From: Adlercreutzia shanghongiae
GTDB taxonomy: Bacteria > Actinomycetota > Coriobacteriia > Coriobacteriales > Eggerthellaceae
Assembly (NCBI RefSeq): GCF_035830635.1
Contig: NZ_JAYMFI010000001.1
Location: forward strand, 186,001-250,000
Reading direction: 5' to 3'
DNA length: 64,000 bases
The position numbers were made by a program, and so were the translations under genes. The notes beneath the pieces were generated by a model. It did not search any database and was not told the DNA's origin. It was given only the letters and a program-made list of their open reading frames with translations. Every line of letters begins with the position of its first letter. Position 1 is the first letter of the stretch. This document shows positions 41,208 through 49,896 of this stretch, in pieces.

Positions 41208-41234
41208 CTAGCACTCTTTCACAACGAGTGCTAA
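41208..41234. promoter_or_regulatory. CIRCE element (HrcA operator)
   Basis: CTAGCACTC-N9-GAGTGCTAA matches the CIRCE consensus TTAGCACTC-N9-GAGTGCTAA at all but one position. It lies 75 bases upstream of the groS start, so groS-groL is expected to be repressed by HrcA and induced by heat. Confidence 0.93.
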
Positions 41235-41374
41235 ACAGGAAGACATCATAACAGCAACGGGACGGAATACAAGGGGCGCACGGGAAAAACTTGAGTATTT
41301 CTCGCTGAAGTTTCCTGCGATTATGGGCTTTATCAGGGATTACTTTCCTACTTTGAAATTGTGCAGTTGCGCAG

Positions 41375-42079
41375 CTATTTGCCTGCGGGGCTCACGAGCC
41401 CCGTCTCGTAGGCGAACACCACCAACTGGGCGCGGTCGTGGGCATCGGTCTTTGCCATGATGCGCGCCAGGTGCGTCTTCACCGTGGCCGGCGAGATGAA
41501 CAGCTCCTCGGCAATCCCATCGTTGGAAAGGCCGCGGGCCACGAGCATCAGAATCTCCCGCTCGCGATCGGTGAGATTCGCAAGGGCCGCGCGACGCGCA
41601 TCTGCCACCTCGGCACTTCCCCAGCCGCCGCGCGGGCGGGCGGCCACGAAGGTCTCCACGAGCCGGCGCATCACCGAGGGCTGGATGAGCGCGTCGCCCG
41701 CGGCCACCACGCGGATGGCGGCGACAATCTCGTCGGGATCGGCGTCCTTCAGAAGAAATCCGCTCGCACCAGCGCCCAGGGCGTCATAGACATATTCGTC
41801 GATGTCGAAGGTGGTGAGCACGAGCACGCGCGTCTTCGCGAGCAGCGGGTTGCCCGTGATGGCACGGGTGGCCTCGATGCCGCTCATTTCGGGCATGCGA
41901 ATGTCCATGAGCACCACATCGGGCTTGAGGCGCTGGGCCTCTTGCACCGCCTCGGCGCCGTTGCGCGCCTCCCCGACGATTTCGACGCCCTCGTAGGTAC
42001 CGAGAATCGCCTTGAAGCCGCCCCGGACGAGGTCTTGGTCGTCGACAACGAGCACGCGGATGGGTTCAGCCTCAGTCAT
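41375..42079 (-). CDS. NarL/LuxR family response regulator
   Basis: The 234-residue protein has a receiver domain with phosphorylatable Asp in VVLMDIRMPEM (about residue 58), acidic pocket VVDDQD and Lys in FLLKDAD. It is followed by a LuxR helix-turn-helix (LTDREREILMLVARGLSND ... SPATVKTHLARIMAKT). It is the partner of the histidine kinase just upstream. The intact form of the kinase frame would end inside its first codons. With the kinase frame broken, this regulator may be uncoupled from its signal. Confidence 0.92.
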   Translation of the reverse strand: MTEAEPIRVLVVDDQDLVRGGFKAILGTYEGVEIVGEARNGAEAVQEAQRLKPDVVLMDIRMPEMSGIEATRAITGNPLLAKTRVLVLTTFDIDEYVYDALGAGASGFLLKDADPDEIVAAIRVVAAGDALIQPSVMRRLVETFVAARPRGGWGSAEVADARRAALANLTDREREILMLVARGLSNDGIAEELFISPATVKTHLARIMAKTDAHDRAQLVVFAYETGLVSPAGK

Positions 42080-43414
42080 GGGGCTCCTCTTTCTGGTTCA
42101 GGGGGATGCTCACGCAGATGCGGAAACCACCGAGCGGGCTTTTCGCAGCGGAGAAGGTGCCGTGCAGAAGACGGGCGCGCTCGCGCATGCCGAGCAGCCC
42201 GTGGTGGCCCGCCGGCGCGCCGGTGGGCACGAAGCCCTTGCCGGCATCGTCCACCACCAGGGGGGCGCCACCCTGGTGGTGGACGAGGGCGGCAAGGGCT
42301 TCGTGCTCGCTGGCGCGCCGGCGGGAACGAAGCCCTTGCCGTCATCGTCCACCACCAGGGTGGCGCCACCCTCTTCGGTGGCAGAAAGCGCGAAGGCCGC
42401 GTGGCGCGCGTCGGCGTGGCGCACGATGTTCGTGGCCGCCTCCCGGGCGATGCCGTAGAGGGCCACGTCGATGAACGCCGGCACGACGGCGCGATTGTAG
42501 GACGCCTCGTCGAGAGACGCCTCGATGCCGGCCCCTTCCAGATAGGCCAGAAGGTCGGCCATGCGGTCGGTGCCCTGGGTGGGTGCGGTTTCCGCCGGCC
42601 CCTCGCCGGTGCGCAGCACGCCTATCATGGCGCGAATCTCCTCCAGGGCCGCCTTCGACGTGCGCCGCACTTCGGCGATGGCCTCTTTAGCCGCTTCGGG
42701 GTCGCGGTCGACCAGGCGCTCGGCGGCGGCGGCCTGAATGCTCACCGCGGAGAGCGAGTGCGCCGTGATGTCGTGCACCTCGCGAGCGATGGACACGCGC
42801 TCGGCTTCCACTCGACGCCGCGCCTCGCTCTCGCGGCTGCGCTCGGCGGCCACAGCGCGCTCCTCGATGGCGCGCGTGCGCTCTTGGTGCTCGTGCAGCG
42901 CGTAGCCCGCAAAGGCCGCGGCCAGCACCAAGGCCATATTCTGGAACAGCGTGAGCTGGGTGAGAATGCGCGACTGCTCCGGAGGGGCGGGGGCGAACAT
43001 GAACACAAGGCAGGCGACGACACAGCCCACCACCGCCTCGCCGCGCGAGCGGACCGAGGCCAGGGTGAACAGGGCGATCAGCGGACCCGCCACCGAAAGC
43101 GCGATGCCATTCATTTCCGACTGAAGAAGGCCCCAGCTGACCATGCACCACGCAAATACCGCCCAGGGAAACTTGCGGCGCAGAACCAAGGGCAGCGTGG
43201 TGGCGGCGATGACGAGAAGCGAGAGCACCGAGGGCACCACGGCCTCGATGCCCATGAGCCGGCGCATGAACTCGTCGGGGATGATCAGGTTCACGGCCAA
43301 GGTCAGCTGCAGGCAGCAAAAGCCAAAGGCGCCCGCCGCAATGACGGCGTCGATGAGCCAATCGGTGGCCGAGAGTCTAGCTGTCTGTCGAAAGAGCGTA
43401 TCCATGATGCTCAT
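42072..43414 (-). pseudogene. Sensor histidine kinase (HisKA_3 type), frame broken by a 98-bp rearranged repeat
   Basis: About five N-terminal helices (residues 15-165) are followed by a coiled segment and the phospho-acceptor motif REVHDITAHSLSAVS (His near 216). Next come the ATPase N-box region (YGIAREAATNIVRHAD, about 318) and G1 box (VVDDDGKGFVP, about 360). The frame then enters inverted and repeated DNA and reads nonsense to a stop at 42110. The expected end (GHHGLLGMRERARLLHG, with the G2 box) is in another frame and stops at 42072, overlapping the response regulator start by 8 bases. Removing 98 bases restores one frame. It may be a phase-off state rather than a dead gene. Confidence 0.82.
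42214..42367. repeat. Three copies of a 56-bp unit in alternating orientation
   Basis: Copy 1 is 42214-42269 (plus), copy 2 is 42264-42319 (inverted), and copy 3 is 42312-42367 (plus). Copies meet at the palindromes GGCGCC and GGCGCGCC. Copies 1 and 3 differ at 4 of 56 positions and copies 1 and 2 at about 6. Each contains CGAAGCCCTTGCCG and TCGTCCACCACCAGG, the reverse complement of the kinase ATPase G1-box coding sequence. Confidence 0.9.
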
Positions 43415-43469
43415 GGTAAACGACTCCCGTCCGCTCCGCCATACACCACCCGCTGTAGTTGCGAGGTTG

Positions 43470-44288
43470 TTATCCGTAGAACGGCGCGTCCGGATAGGGC
43501 GGCTCGAGGGCGCGCTTGAAGGCGTTGGCGCCCGTGCGAGCGATAACGTAGTCGGCCAGCTCGCGGTCGATTCCCGAAGCCGCGATGGCCTCGGCGCTTT
43601 CCCCTCTTTCCACAAAGGCCACCAGAATGCGGTCGAGCGTGGCGTAATCAACGCCGAGGGACTTCTCGTCCTCCTGACCGGGCGCGAGCTCGGCGCTCGG
43701 CGGCTTCACGAACACGTTCTCGGGAATGGGGCCGGCGCCGCCCTGCTCCTCGGCTTGGCGGTTGCGCCAACGGGCCAAGGCGAACACGTCGGTCTTGTAA
43801 ATGCCTCCCAAAGGCGCGAAGGCCCCGGCCGTATCGCCGTAGAGTGTGGAATAGCCCATGCAGCCCTCGGACTTGTTCCCCGTGTTCAGCATGAGCCAGC
43901 CATGGGCGTTCGACAGCGCCATGAGGCACACCATGCGGCAGCGGGCCTGGGTGTTCTCGGCGGCAAGACCCGACAACGCCCCTCCGCAGGGCACGGCAAG
44001 CGCTCTTTCGAAGGCCACGAAGGGCTCGCAGATGGAAATCGTGCAGGTGGCTATGCCGAGGTTGGCCGCCAGCGCCTCGGCATCCTCAATGGAAGAGGGG
44101 CTGGAGAAGGGCCCGGGCAGCAGAGCGCCGTGCACGTGGCCGGCGCCCAGCGCATCGGCGGCCATGACGGCCACAAGGGCGGAATCCATGCCCCCGGACA
44201 GCCCCATGACCACATCGGTGAAGCCGGCGTCGCGCACGAAGGCGCCGAGGGCCTCGGTGCAGACCGTATACATCTGCTGCGGGTTCAT
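43470..44288 (-). CDS. nadE: NH3-dependent NAD+ synthetase
   Basis: The 272-residue protein has the PP-loop ATP motif GLSGGMDSALV (near residue 40) and LMLNTGNKSEGCMGYSTLYGD, typical of NadE. It amidates nicotinic acid adenine dinucleotide to NAD+ with free ammonia; no glutaminase domain is present. The ATG at 44288 follows AAAGGA. It is the last gene of a tatB-tatC-hypA-nadE run. Confidence 0.92.
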   Translation of the reverse strand: MNPQQMYTVCTEALGAFVRDAGFTDVVMGLSGGMDSALVAVMAADALGAGHVHGALLPGPFSSPSSIEDAEALAANLGIATCTISICEPFVAFERALAVPCGGALSGLAAENTQARCRMVCLMALSNAHGWLMLNTGNKSEGCMGYSTLYGDTAGAFAPLGGIYKTDVFALARWRNRQAEEQGGAGPIPENVFVKPPSAELAPGQEDEKSLGVDYATLDRILVAFVERGESAEAIAASGIDRELADYVIARTGANAFKRALEPPYPDAPFYG

Positions 44289-44359
44289 AGGCGTCCTTTC
44301 CATAGCAAAAGCGCCGCCTATAGGGTGGCAGCGCTTTGGTGTCGCATCAGTGTCGGGCG

Positions 44360-44716
44360 TTAGTGCTCCGGCAGGTCTACCTCGATGGAGTCGATTTGCA
44401 GCTCGCGGCCGGCAAGCAGCTCGGTGGCGAAGCTGTCGCACTTCGGGCAGAACCGGTTGTACAGGTCGTGCTCGAACTCGTGACCGCATTCCAGGCACAT
44501 GCTCCGCGGACGAATCATAGTGAGGTCCATGGTGGCGCCCTGGGTGAAGGGGTCGGACTCCGCCAGGGCCTCGAAAGCGAACATGAGCGCGTCCTCAACC
44601 GCCTCAGTGGCCTCGCCGATGGAGACCTTCACGCCCAGCAGCCTCGTCGCGCCGGCATCGCGGGCGGCTTCCACCGCCGCGTCCATGACGCTGGTCATAA
44701 GTCCCAGCTCGTGCAC
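44360..44716 (-). CDS. hypA: Hydrogenase nickel metallochaperone HypA (GTG start)
   Basis: The 118-residue protein begins (M)HELGLMTSVMDAAVEAAR, where His2 and Glu3 form the nickel site. It has a zinc site with two CxxC pairs (CLECGHEFEHDLYNRFCPKC). It delivers nickel for NiFe hydrogenase or urease. The start is GTG, directly abutting the tatC stop. No hydrogenase genes are in the window. Location with Tat genes fits the export of folded hydrogenases. Confidence 0.9.
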   Translation of the reverse strand: MHELGLMTSVMDAAVEAARDAGATRLLGVKVSIGEATEAVEDALMFAFEALAESDPFTQGATMDLTMIRPRSMCLECGHEFEHDLYNRFCPKCDSFATELLAGRELQIDSIEVDLPEH

Positions 44717-45502
44717 TTACTCGTCTCCTTCTTTGACCAGCTCTTCGTTCTGGCGCTTGATGCGGCGGCTGAGCACCACGCGGGCGATCAGCAGACTGAC
44801 CTCGTAGAGCATGATCATGGCGGCGAACATGAGCAGCATGGTGACCGGCGAGGCGTCGGGGGTGACCACGGCGCAGATGACCATGAGCACCACGTAGACG
44901 GTGCGCCAGCTGCCGCGCAGCTTCTTATAGGGGATGACGTCGAAGATGACGAGGTAGAACACGACAAGCGGCAGCTCGAAAGCGAAGCCGAAGCCGAGCT
45001 CGAACTTGATGATGATGTCGATGTAGGAGTTCATGCGCGGCGCCACGTAACCAAGACCCATGGCCTGGTCGGTAAGCCACTGGAAGGCCGGGTTCAAAAT
45101 GACGCAGTAGCAGAACACCGTGCCAATGATGAACAGGGCCACCGCCGCGATGAAGGTGGGCATGAACCACTTGCGCTCGCTCGGCTTCAGCGCCGGCAGG
45201 AAAAAGGCCAGAAGCTGCCACAGGATAACGGGCGAGGTGGCCACGATGCCGGCCCAGACCGATATCTGGAAGCGCACGGCAAAGGCCTCGAAGGGATCGA
45301 TGGCCTGCAGCGACGCCATGCCGGTGGCCGGGTTCACCGGCAGAAACTCGGCGATGGGCATAAGCAGGAACTGGCCCATAGTGGGCGTGGCCATATAGAA
45401 CACGACCACGGCCACGGCCAGGCAGGCGACGATGCGCACGAGGCGCATACGCAGCTCACCCAGATGGTCGAAAAGCGGCATGCGTGCCGGTCCGATAGGC
45501 AT
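44717..45502 (-). CDS. tatC: Sec-independent translocase protein TatC
   Basis: The 261-residue protein has six helices and the TatC patterns PLFDHLGELRMRLV near the N-terminus, with the conserved Glu that helps bind twin-arginine signals, and later FELGFGFAFELPLVVFYL. It recognises Tat signals such as those on the three exported oxidoreductases in this window. The start ATG at 45502 is 4 bases from the tatB stop. It is followed without a gap by hypA. Confidence 0.95.
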   Translation of the reverse strand: MPIGPARMPLFDHLGELRMRLVRIVACLAVAVVVFYMATPTMGQFLLMPIAEFLPVNPATGMASLQAIDPFEAFAVRFQISVWAGIVATSPVILWQLLAFFLPALKPSERKWFMPTFIAAVALFIIGTVFCYCVILNPAFQWLTDQAMGLGYVAPRMNSYIDIIIKFELGFGFAFELPLVVFYLVIFDVIPYKKLRGSWRTVYVVLMVICAVVTPDASPVTMLLMFAAMIMLYEVSLLIARVVLSRRIKRQNEELVKEGDE

Positions 45503-45506
45503 AGCT

Positions 45507-46193
45507 TTAGGCCTCCTTCTTCTCGTCGGAGGCATCAACGGCCTCCGTCACGGCCTTCTTGGCCTCGGCGGCCTTTTTGGCCTCGGCCTCAGCCTTGCGC
45601 TTGGCGGCAAGCTCTTCGCGCTTCTTGGCCGCCTCGGCCTTGCGAGCCTCGGCTGCGGCCTTCTTCTCGGCCTCCTCCTGCTTCTTCAGCTCTTCCGCCT
45701 CGGCGGCCTTGCGCTCGGCGCGCTCCTTGTCGTAGCGGGCCTTGCGCTCGGCGAAGCTCTCCGGCTTGGCGGCAGCCCCATCGGCAGCCGCATCGGCGGC
45801 CTCGGCCTGCTCGGCCTTGGCAGCAGCAGCCGCGGCGGCACCGGCGGCCGCCGTGGAGGTGCTCTTCTTGGTCTTGGCCTCGCTCACCTTCTTGGAGGCA
45901 GCGCTGGCGGCCTTCTTGGCGCTGTCGGCGGCCTTCTTGGCGCTGTCGGCGCCCTTCTTGGCCTTGGCCGCCGCCTCGTCAAGCGCGTCGAGCGGGTTTT
46001 TGAAGGGATCCTCGGCGTCCTTGTCGAACACCATCTCGCCCTTCAGCACGCCGCTCATCTCCTCCTGAGCGTTGCGGAACTTCGCGATGGCCTTGCCCAA
46101 GGTTTTCGCCATGGCAGGCAGCTTGTCGGGCCCGAAAATAAGGAACCCGAACAGCAGAATGAGAAAAAGCTCGAATCCGCCGATTCCAAACAC
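45507..46193 (-). CDS. tatB: TatA/TatB family translocase protein with long Ala/Lys/Glu tail
   Basis: The first 20 residues (MFGIGGFELFLILLFGFLIF) are the membrane helix with the Gly-Pro hinge (FGPDKLPAM) of TatA/TatB, followed by an amphipathic helix to about residue 45. The remaining 170 residues are an Ala/Lys/Glu-rich, probably coiled-coil tail with repeats such as SAKKAAD. Typical TatB has 80-180 residues. The Glu in GFELFLI and the length favour TatB over TatA. It is directly upstream of tatC. Confidence 0.87.
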   Translation of the reverse strand: MFGIGGFELFLILLFGFLIFGPDKLPAMAKTLGKAIAKFRNAQEEMSGVLKGEMVFDKDAEDPFKNPLDALDEAAAKAKKGADSAKKAADSAKKAASAASKKVSEAKTKKSTSTAAAGAAAAAAAKAEQAEAADAAADGAAAKPESFAERKARYDKERAERKAAEAEELKKQEEAEKKAAAEARKAEAAKKREELAAKRKAEAEAKKAAEAKKAVTEAVDASDEKKEA

Positions 46194-46215
46194 GACTGGT
46201 TTCCTTTCAACAGCT

Positions 46216-46428
46216 CTACATCGAGAGCACGGTCAACGCCATAGTGGGAATGCCGAGGGCGAGCACCAAAATGACACAGACGACCACGGTGAAGATCTTC
46301 TTGGTGCGCGCCTTGGCCTCGGCGGCCTCCTTGGCGCGCCGCTCGCGCTCCTGGGCCTGCTTGATGCGCTCGGCCTGCTGCTTGCGCGTGGGGTTCTTCG
46401 CGCCGGTCTTGTTCTTCTTGGATGGCAT
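46216..46428 (-). CDS. Small single-pass membrane protein of unknown function
   Basis: The 70-residue protein starts MPSKKNKTGAKNPTRKQQAE. It has a basic, helical N-terminal 43 residues and one C-terminal hydrophobic helix (VVVCVILVLALGIPTMALTV). The ATG at 46428 follows GAGGAG. It is 22 bases upstream of tatB on the same strand, so it is probably co-transcribed with the Tat genes. I do not recognise the family; a Tat-accessory role is only positional inference. Confidence 0.65.
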   Translation of the reverse strand: MPSKKNKTGAKNPTRKQQAERIKQAQERERRAKEAAEAKARTKKIFTVVVCVILVLALGIPTMALTVLSM

Positions 46429-46598
46429 CGTGGGCACTCCTCGAATTCCCAACTTTTGTATACGCAAATACGGCATTATCGCAGAATACGGTGCGGCGCG
46501 CCACCGAAAACCGGCTAGGCGCGCCGCGCTCCACGAATTAACAATTGCGCAAAGCCTTCGGGTTAGCAATAAGCCGACCCCGCGCGGCCTTGCGATGA

Positions 46599-47960
46599 CT
46601 AGGCCTCCGGGCGCAGTTTGCTGCGAATCTCGATGACCCGGGCGATATTCTTCGCCACCTCCACCTTCACATGCCAACGGTTCTTCTCGTAGAGCACGTT
46701 GCCGTCCACCATGGTCATGAGCACGTCGGCCGTGGTGCAGGTGTTGACGACCGCGGCCACCGGATCGGTGGTGAAGGACTGGTGCGAGCTGGAGAGATCC
46801 ACGGCGATCATGTCGGCGCGCTTGCCGATTTCCAGCGAGCCCACCTTGTCGTCGATGCCGAGGGCCCGCGCGCCGCCCAAGGTGGCAACTTCCAGCATCG
46901 CGTCGGCATCGAGGAAGCGGCCCGGATTCACGGCGCGCTGCAGCAGCATGCCGAGGCGCATCTCCGAGAGCATGTCGGTGGACTCGGTGGCCGCCGGCGA
47001 ATCGGTGCCAAGACCCACGCGCAGACCGGCGCGGATGTACTCGTCGAGCGGCGCGACGCCCATGCCGAGCTGGGCCGTGGCGCGGGGGCACACGCAGACA
47101 GCCACGTCATAGGAGCGCAGTTTCTTCAAATCCTCGTCATCCACATAGACGGCGCCCACGATCATGACATTGGGAGCGTTGAAGGCATCCCAGTTGAGCG
47201 CATAGCGCACGGGGCTCACGCCCGTGGGCAGCCAGGGCGGAATCTCCACATAGCCGCGCTTCACATCGCCGCCGTGCACCTGGAAGGGCGAGGATCCGTA
47301 GCGCACGAAGTCGTATTCCTCGCGGCTGCCGGCAAGCCACAGCGCCACGGGCAGGTCTTCCTTGGTGGCGAACTTCGAAATGGCCGAGAGCGTGGCCGGA
47401 TGATTCGTGAACAAGGGAGAGGCGGCGACACCGATGGTAACGCGGCCCGAATCCACCTCTTCTCGCCAGTGCAGGATATCTTTCTGGGCGTTCTGCATGG
47501 CCGCCTCGATGCGGTTCTTGTCCATGGCGCCCACCTGGCGGTAAATGACCGAGCGCAGGCCGAGTTTGTTCACTGCCGTGCAGGACGCGCCGGTCTGGGT
47601 GATGTCGGCCACGCAGGTGATGCCGCTGGAAAGCGCGTCGAGGCCGCCCAAAATGGCAGAATCGAACCAGTCGGAGGCTTCCATACGGCCGCTCTTGCGC
47701 GCCACCTCCACCAGCCACTGGACGTAGGGCGCATCGTTCACTACGCCGCGCAGCACCGACTGCTCGAGGCGGGTGTGCAAATCCACCAGGCCGGGCATGA
47801 TGGCGGCCAGACCCTGGTCGACGACCTCTTCCTCCGGATAGCGCAGCCGCAGCTGATCCATCTTGCCGATATCGCGGATGACGCCGTCGCGCACGAGCAC
47901 CGCGCCATCGACGATGGGCTCGGAGGTGACCGGCAGAATATACTGAGCGCACAGAAGCAT
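46599..47960 (-). CDS. Amidohydrolase-superfamily protein with altered metal site
   Basis: The 453-residue protein aligns by motif with the ATZ/TRZ-like amidohydrolases (chlorohydrolase, deaminase, SsnA and MqnX relatives): N-terminal composite beta domain, then AAIMPGLVDLHTRLEQSVLRG, and near the end VGLGTDSPAATESTDM with the catalytic-type Asp. Several metal ligands expected in the family are missing. The HxH motif reads HTR, the usual HxAE motif reads WLAG, and the later GH or AH reads VG. It may therefore bind a substrate without hydrolysing it, or use different chemistry. It is divergent from menG; a menaquinone link is possible but unproven. Confidence 0.75.
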   Translation of the reverse strand: MLLCAQYILPVTSEPIVDGAVLVRDGVIRDIGKMDQLRLRYPEEEVVDQGLAAIMPGLVDLHTRLEQSVLRGVVNDAPYVQWLVEVARKSGRMEASDWFDSAILGGLDALSSGITCVADITQTGASCTAVNKLGLRSVIYRQVGAMDKNRIEAAMQNAQKDILHWREEVDSGRVTIGVAASPLFTNHPATLSAISKFATKEDLPVALWLAGSREEYDFVRYGSSPFQVHGGDVKRGYVEIPPWLPTGVSPVRYALNWDAFNAPNVMIVGAVYVDDEDLKKLRSYDVAVCVCPRATAQLGMGVAPLDEYIRAGLRVGLGTDSPAATESTDMLSEMRLGMLLQRAVNPGRFLDADAMLEVATLGGARALGIDDKVGSLEIGKRADMIAVDLSSSHQSFTTDPVAAVVNTCTTADVLMTMVDGNVLYEKNRWHVKVEVAKNIARVIEIRSKLRPEA

Positions 47961-48159
47961 AGGACCTCCCAATTCATGAGGGGCGTGTTCAATCAGAGGC
48001 CCATGATAGCACGGCGCCGCGCCGCCCATGGATAAGCGCCCGCGAATTGCTGGCGAGTGCCCTATACTGGGGCCAAACGACGATGCCGGACGCCGGTTGC
48101 GCCTGCGCGCAAAACCGCCTGGCCCCTCATTTCCCGCCGCCCCAAGGAGTTGCGCCCCT

Positions 48160-48903
48160 ATGACCATCGATACCGCCACCGGGCTTGAGGCCCCCGCCGA
48201 GCTCTCAAGCGAGCGCGTGCGCGACATCTTCTCGTCCATCGCGCGGAAGTACGAGCGGTTCAACGCCATTTCCAGCTTCGGCGCCTACAAGCTGTGGCTG
48301 GCGGGCATGATGCGCCAAGCGCCCATCGAGGAGCACCACGACGTGCTGGATATCGCCGGCGGCACGGGCGATGTGACCTTCACCGTGGCGCGCACGAAGC
48401 ACCCGCGCCACATCCAGTGCACCGATCTGGTGCCCGAGATGCTGGACGTGGCCCGCATGCACGTGGATGAGGGCGACGGTGCCGGCGTGCCCATCGATTT
48501 CGAGGTGGTGGACGCCCAGGACATCCCCTACGCCGACGAGTCCTACGACGTCATCACCATGGCCTACGGCATCCGCAACATGCCCGACCGCCCGCGCGCC
48601 CTGGCCGAGATGTTCCGCGTCCTGCGCCCGGGCGGCTCGCTCGTGTGCCTGGAATTCTCCACGCCGCCCAACGGGGCGTGGCGGGCGCTGTACCACTTCT
48701 ACCTGCGCCATCTGATCCCGTTCTGGGGCGGTCTTATCACCGGCGACAAGGACGGCTTCGTGTACTTGGCGCGCTCCATTAAGGCCTTCCCCGACCAGGA
48801 GGGCCTGGCCGCCCTGATGTGCGAGGCCGGCTTTACCGATGTCACTTGGAAGAACTACACCGGCGGCATCGCCGCGGTGCACGTGGCGAAAAAGCCTGAG
48901 TGA
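48160..48903 (+). CDS. menG: Demethylmenaquinone/ubiquinone-type C-methyltransferase
   Basis: The 247-residue protein has SAM-binding motif I (VLDIAGGTGDVTFTVA, about residues 63-78), the MenG/UbiE signature FNAISSFGAYKLWL-type segment near residue 35, and MAYGIRNMPDRPRALAEMFRV. It methylates demethylmenaquinone in the last step of menaquinone synthesis, the quinone used for anaerobic respiration. The ATG at 48160 is preceded by AAGGAG. Confidence 0.88.
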   Translation: MTIDTATGLEAPAELSSERVRDIFSSIARKYERFNAISSFGAYKLWLAGMMRQAPIEEHHDVLDIAGGTGDVTFTVARTKHPRHIQCTDLVPEMLDVARMHVDEGDGAGVPIDFEVVDAQDIPYADESYDVITMAYGIRNMPDRPRALAEMFRVLRPGGSLVCLEFSTPPNGAWRALYHFYLRHLIPFWGGLITGDKDGFVYLARSIKAFPDQEGLAALMCEAGFTDVTWKNYTGGIAAVHVAKKPE

Positions 48904-48918
48904 GGGAAGCACCGAGCG

Positions 48919-49896
48919 CTACTGCCACGATACCCGTTTGAGCACGTCTGCTATTTCTCTGATAGCAGACGACGCTTCCTCATAGCTCATTTGCTCGTAG
49001 AGAAGAGGCGCAGTCACGCGCTCGTAGTCAGTGCGGTAAACTTCGCTGCGCGCAATCTCTCCCAATACCTCCGCCACATCGACTTCAGGCCCTGCCGAGG
49101 GCGTGCGATAGCCGCCGAGGCGCTGTCCCCTCACGACCGACAGCAGCGAAAGCAAGTCTTCGTTGAGGGCCACGACAGACAGAAGCTTCCTCAAATCATA
49201 CAGATGGCGCGATTGACGATGGGGAATGGGGCCGGCAAGGTAATAGTCGCATACCGCGAACACCTTATCGCAGAACGTGCGCTCAAGGGAGTTCGCCAAC
49301 ACCTCGAACGCTCCCAGATCGAATTCCTCCATCACGTCTTGATAGCCCTGAGCTTCGCAATACTCCCCTATCAGGCTTTGAAGCGGACGTTTTTGGGCAG
49401 GATCGGCCGGAGTCATGACCGCTGTCTCGACAATGAGCTGCTCGTTGAGCGAAGTGCCATCTATGCCGGGCAGAGCTATCTCGTAGCGGTTGTACTCGCG
49501 ACGGCTTCGCGTACGATTGAGATTGACGATGAAAAGGCCGAGCGCCTCCGCGCTTTCCAGAATGGCCTGCTTTATGCATCGACGCATTCCCTCTGTCGCA
49601 TGCTCCTCCTGGATGCCCAAGTCCACATCTTCCGAGAAGCGATTAATGACGCCATAGCATTTCGAAAGACAGGTTCCGCCCTTAAACACAAGCGCGGGAT
49701 TCCTGCAGGTTACTTCTTTGAGCATAGCAACGGCGAAGTAGTCCTTGACGACAAAGGATTCGTCTAGGCCCGCCCCCTCCGAAACAGCAGCTGTCAGATC
49801 GCTGAACAGACGCCAGTGATTATGCAAATACGCGATACCGTTCGCATTCTGCCAGTTTTTTTGCGGTTCTCCCGGGATAGCTAGCTGAGCAGTCAT
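48919..49896 (-). CDS. AbiEii/AbiGii-type nucleotidyltransferase toxin
   Basis: The 325-residue protein has the DNA-polymerase-beta-type nucleotidyltransferase motif KGGTCLSKCYGVINRFSEDV (about residues 71-90). The Gly-Gly, Ser and the Asp pair of SEDVDL form the NTP and metal site of AbiEii/MenT toxins. Known relatives add nucleotides to tRNA or other targets and act in abortive phage infection. It overlaps the upstream antitoxin gene by 77 bases, the usual AbiE arrangement. Confidence 0.85.
   Translation of the reverse strand: MTAQLAIPGEPQKNWQNANGIAYLHNHWRLFSDLTAAVSEGAGLDESFVVKDYFAVAMLKEVTCRNPALVFKGGTCLSKCYGVINRFSEDVDLGIQEEHATEGMRRCIKQAILESAEALGLFIVNLNRTRSRREYNRYEIALPGIDGTSLNEQLIVETAVMTPADPAQKRPLQSLIGEYCEAQGYQDVMEEFDLGAFEVLANSLERTFCDKVFAVCDYYLAGPIPHRQSRHLYDLRKLLSVVALNEDLLSLLSVVRGQRLGGYRTPSAGPEVDVAEVLGEIARSEVYRTDYERVTAPLLYEQMSYEEASSAIREIADVLKRVSWQ

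Noticed and set aside
42110..42260. The altered kinase C-terminus (Pro/Trp-rich tail) as a genuine variant domain
   Set aside because: It is the out-of-frame reading of the ATPase coding DNA, and the correct frame is still present with its expected G2 box and stop.
48028..48159. Upstream extension of menG
   Set aside because: The in-frame stretch lacks family similarity; AAGGAG precedes the ATG at 48160, which gives the usual N-terminus.
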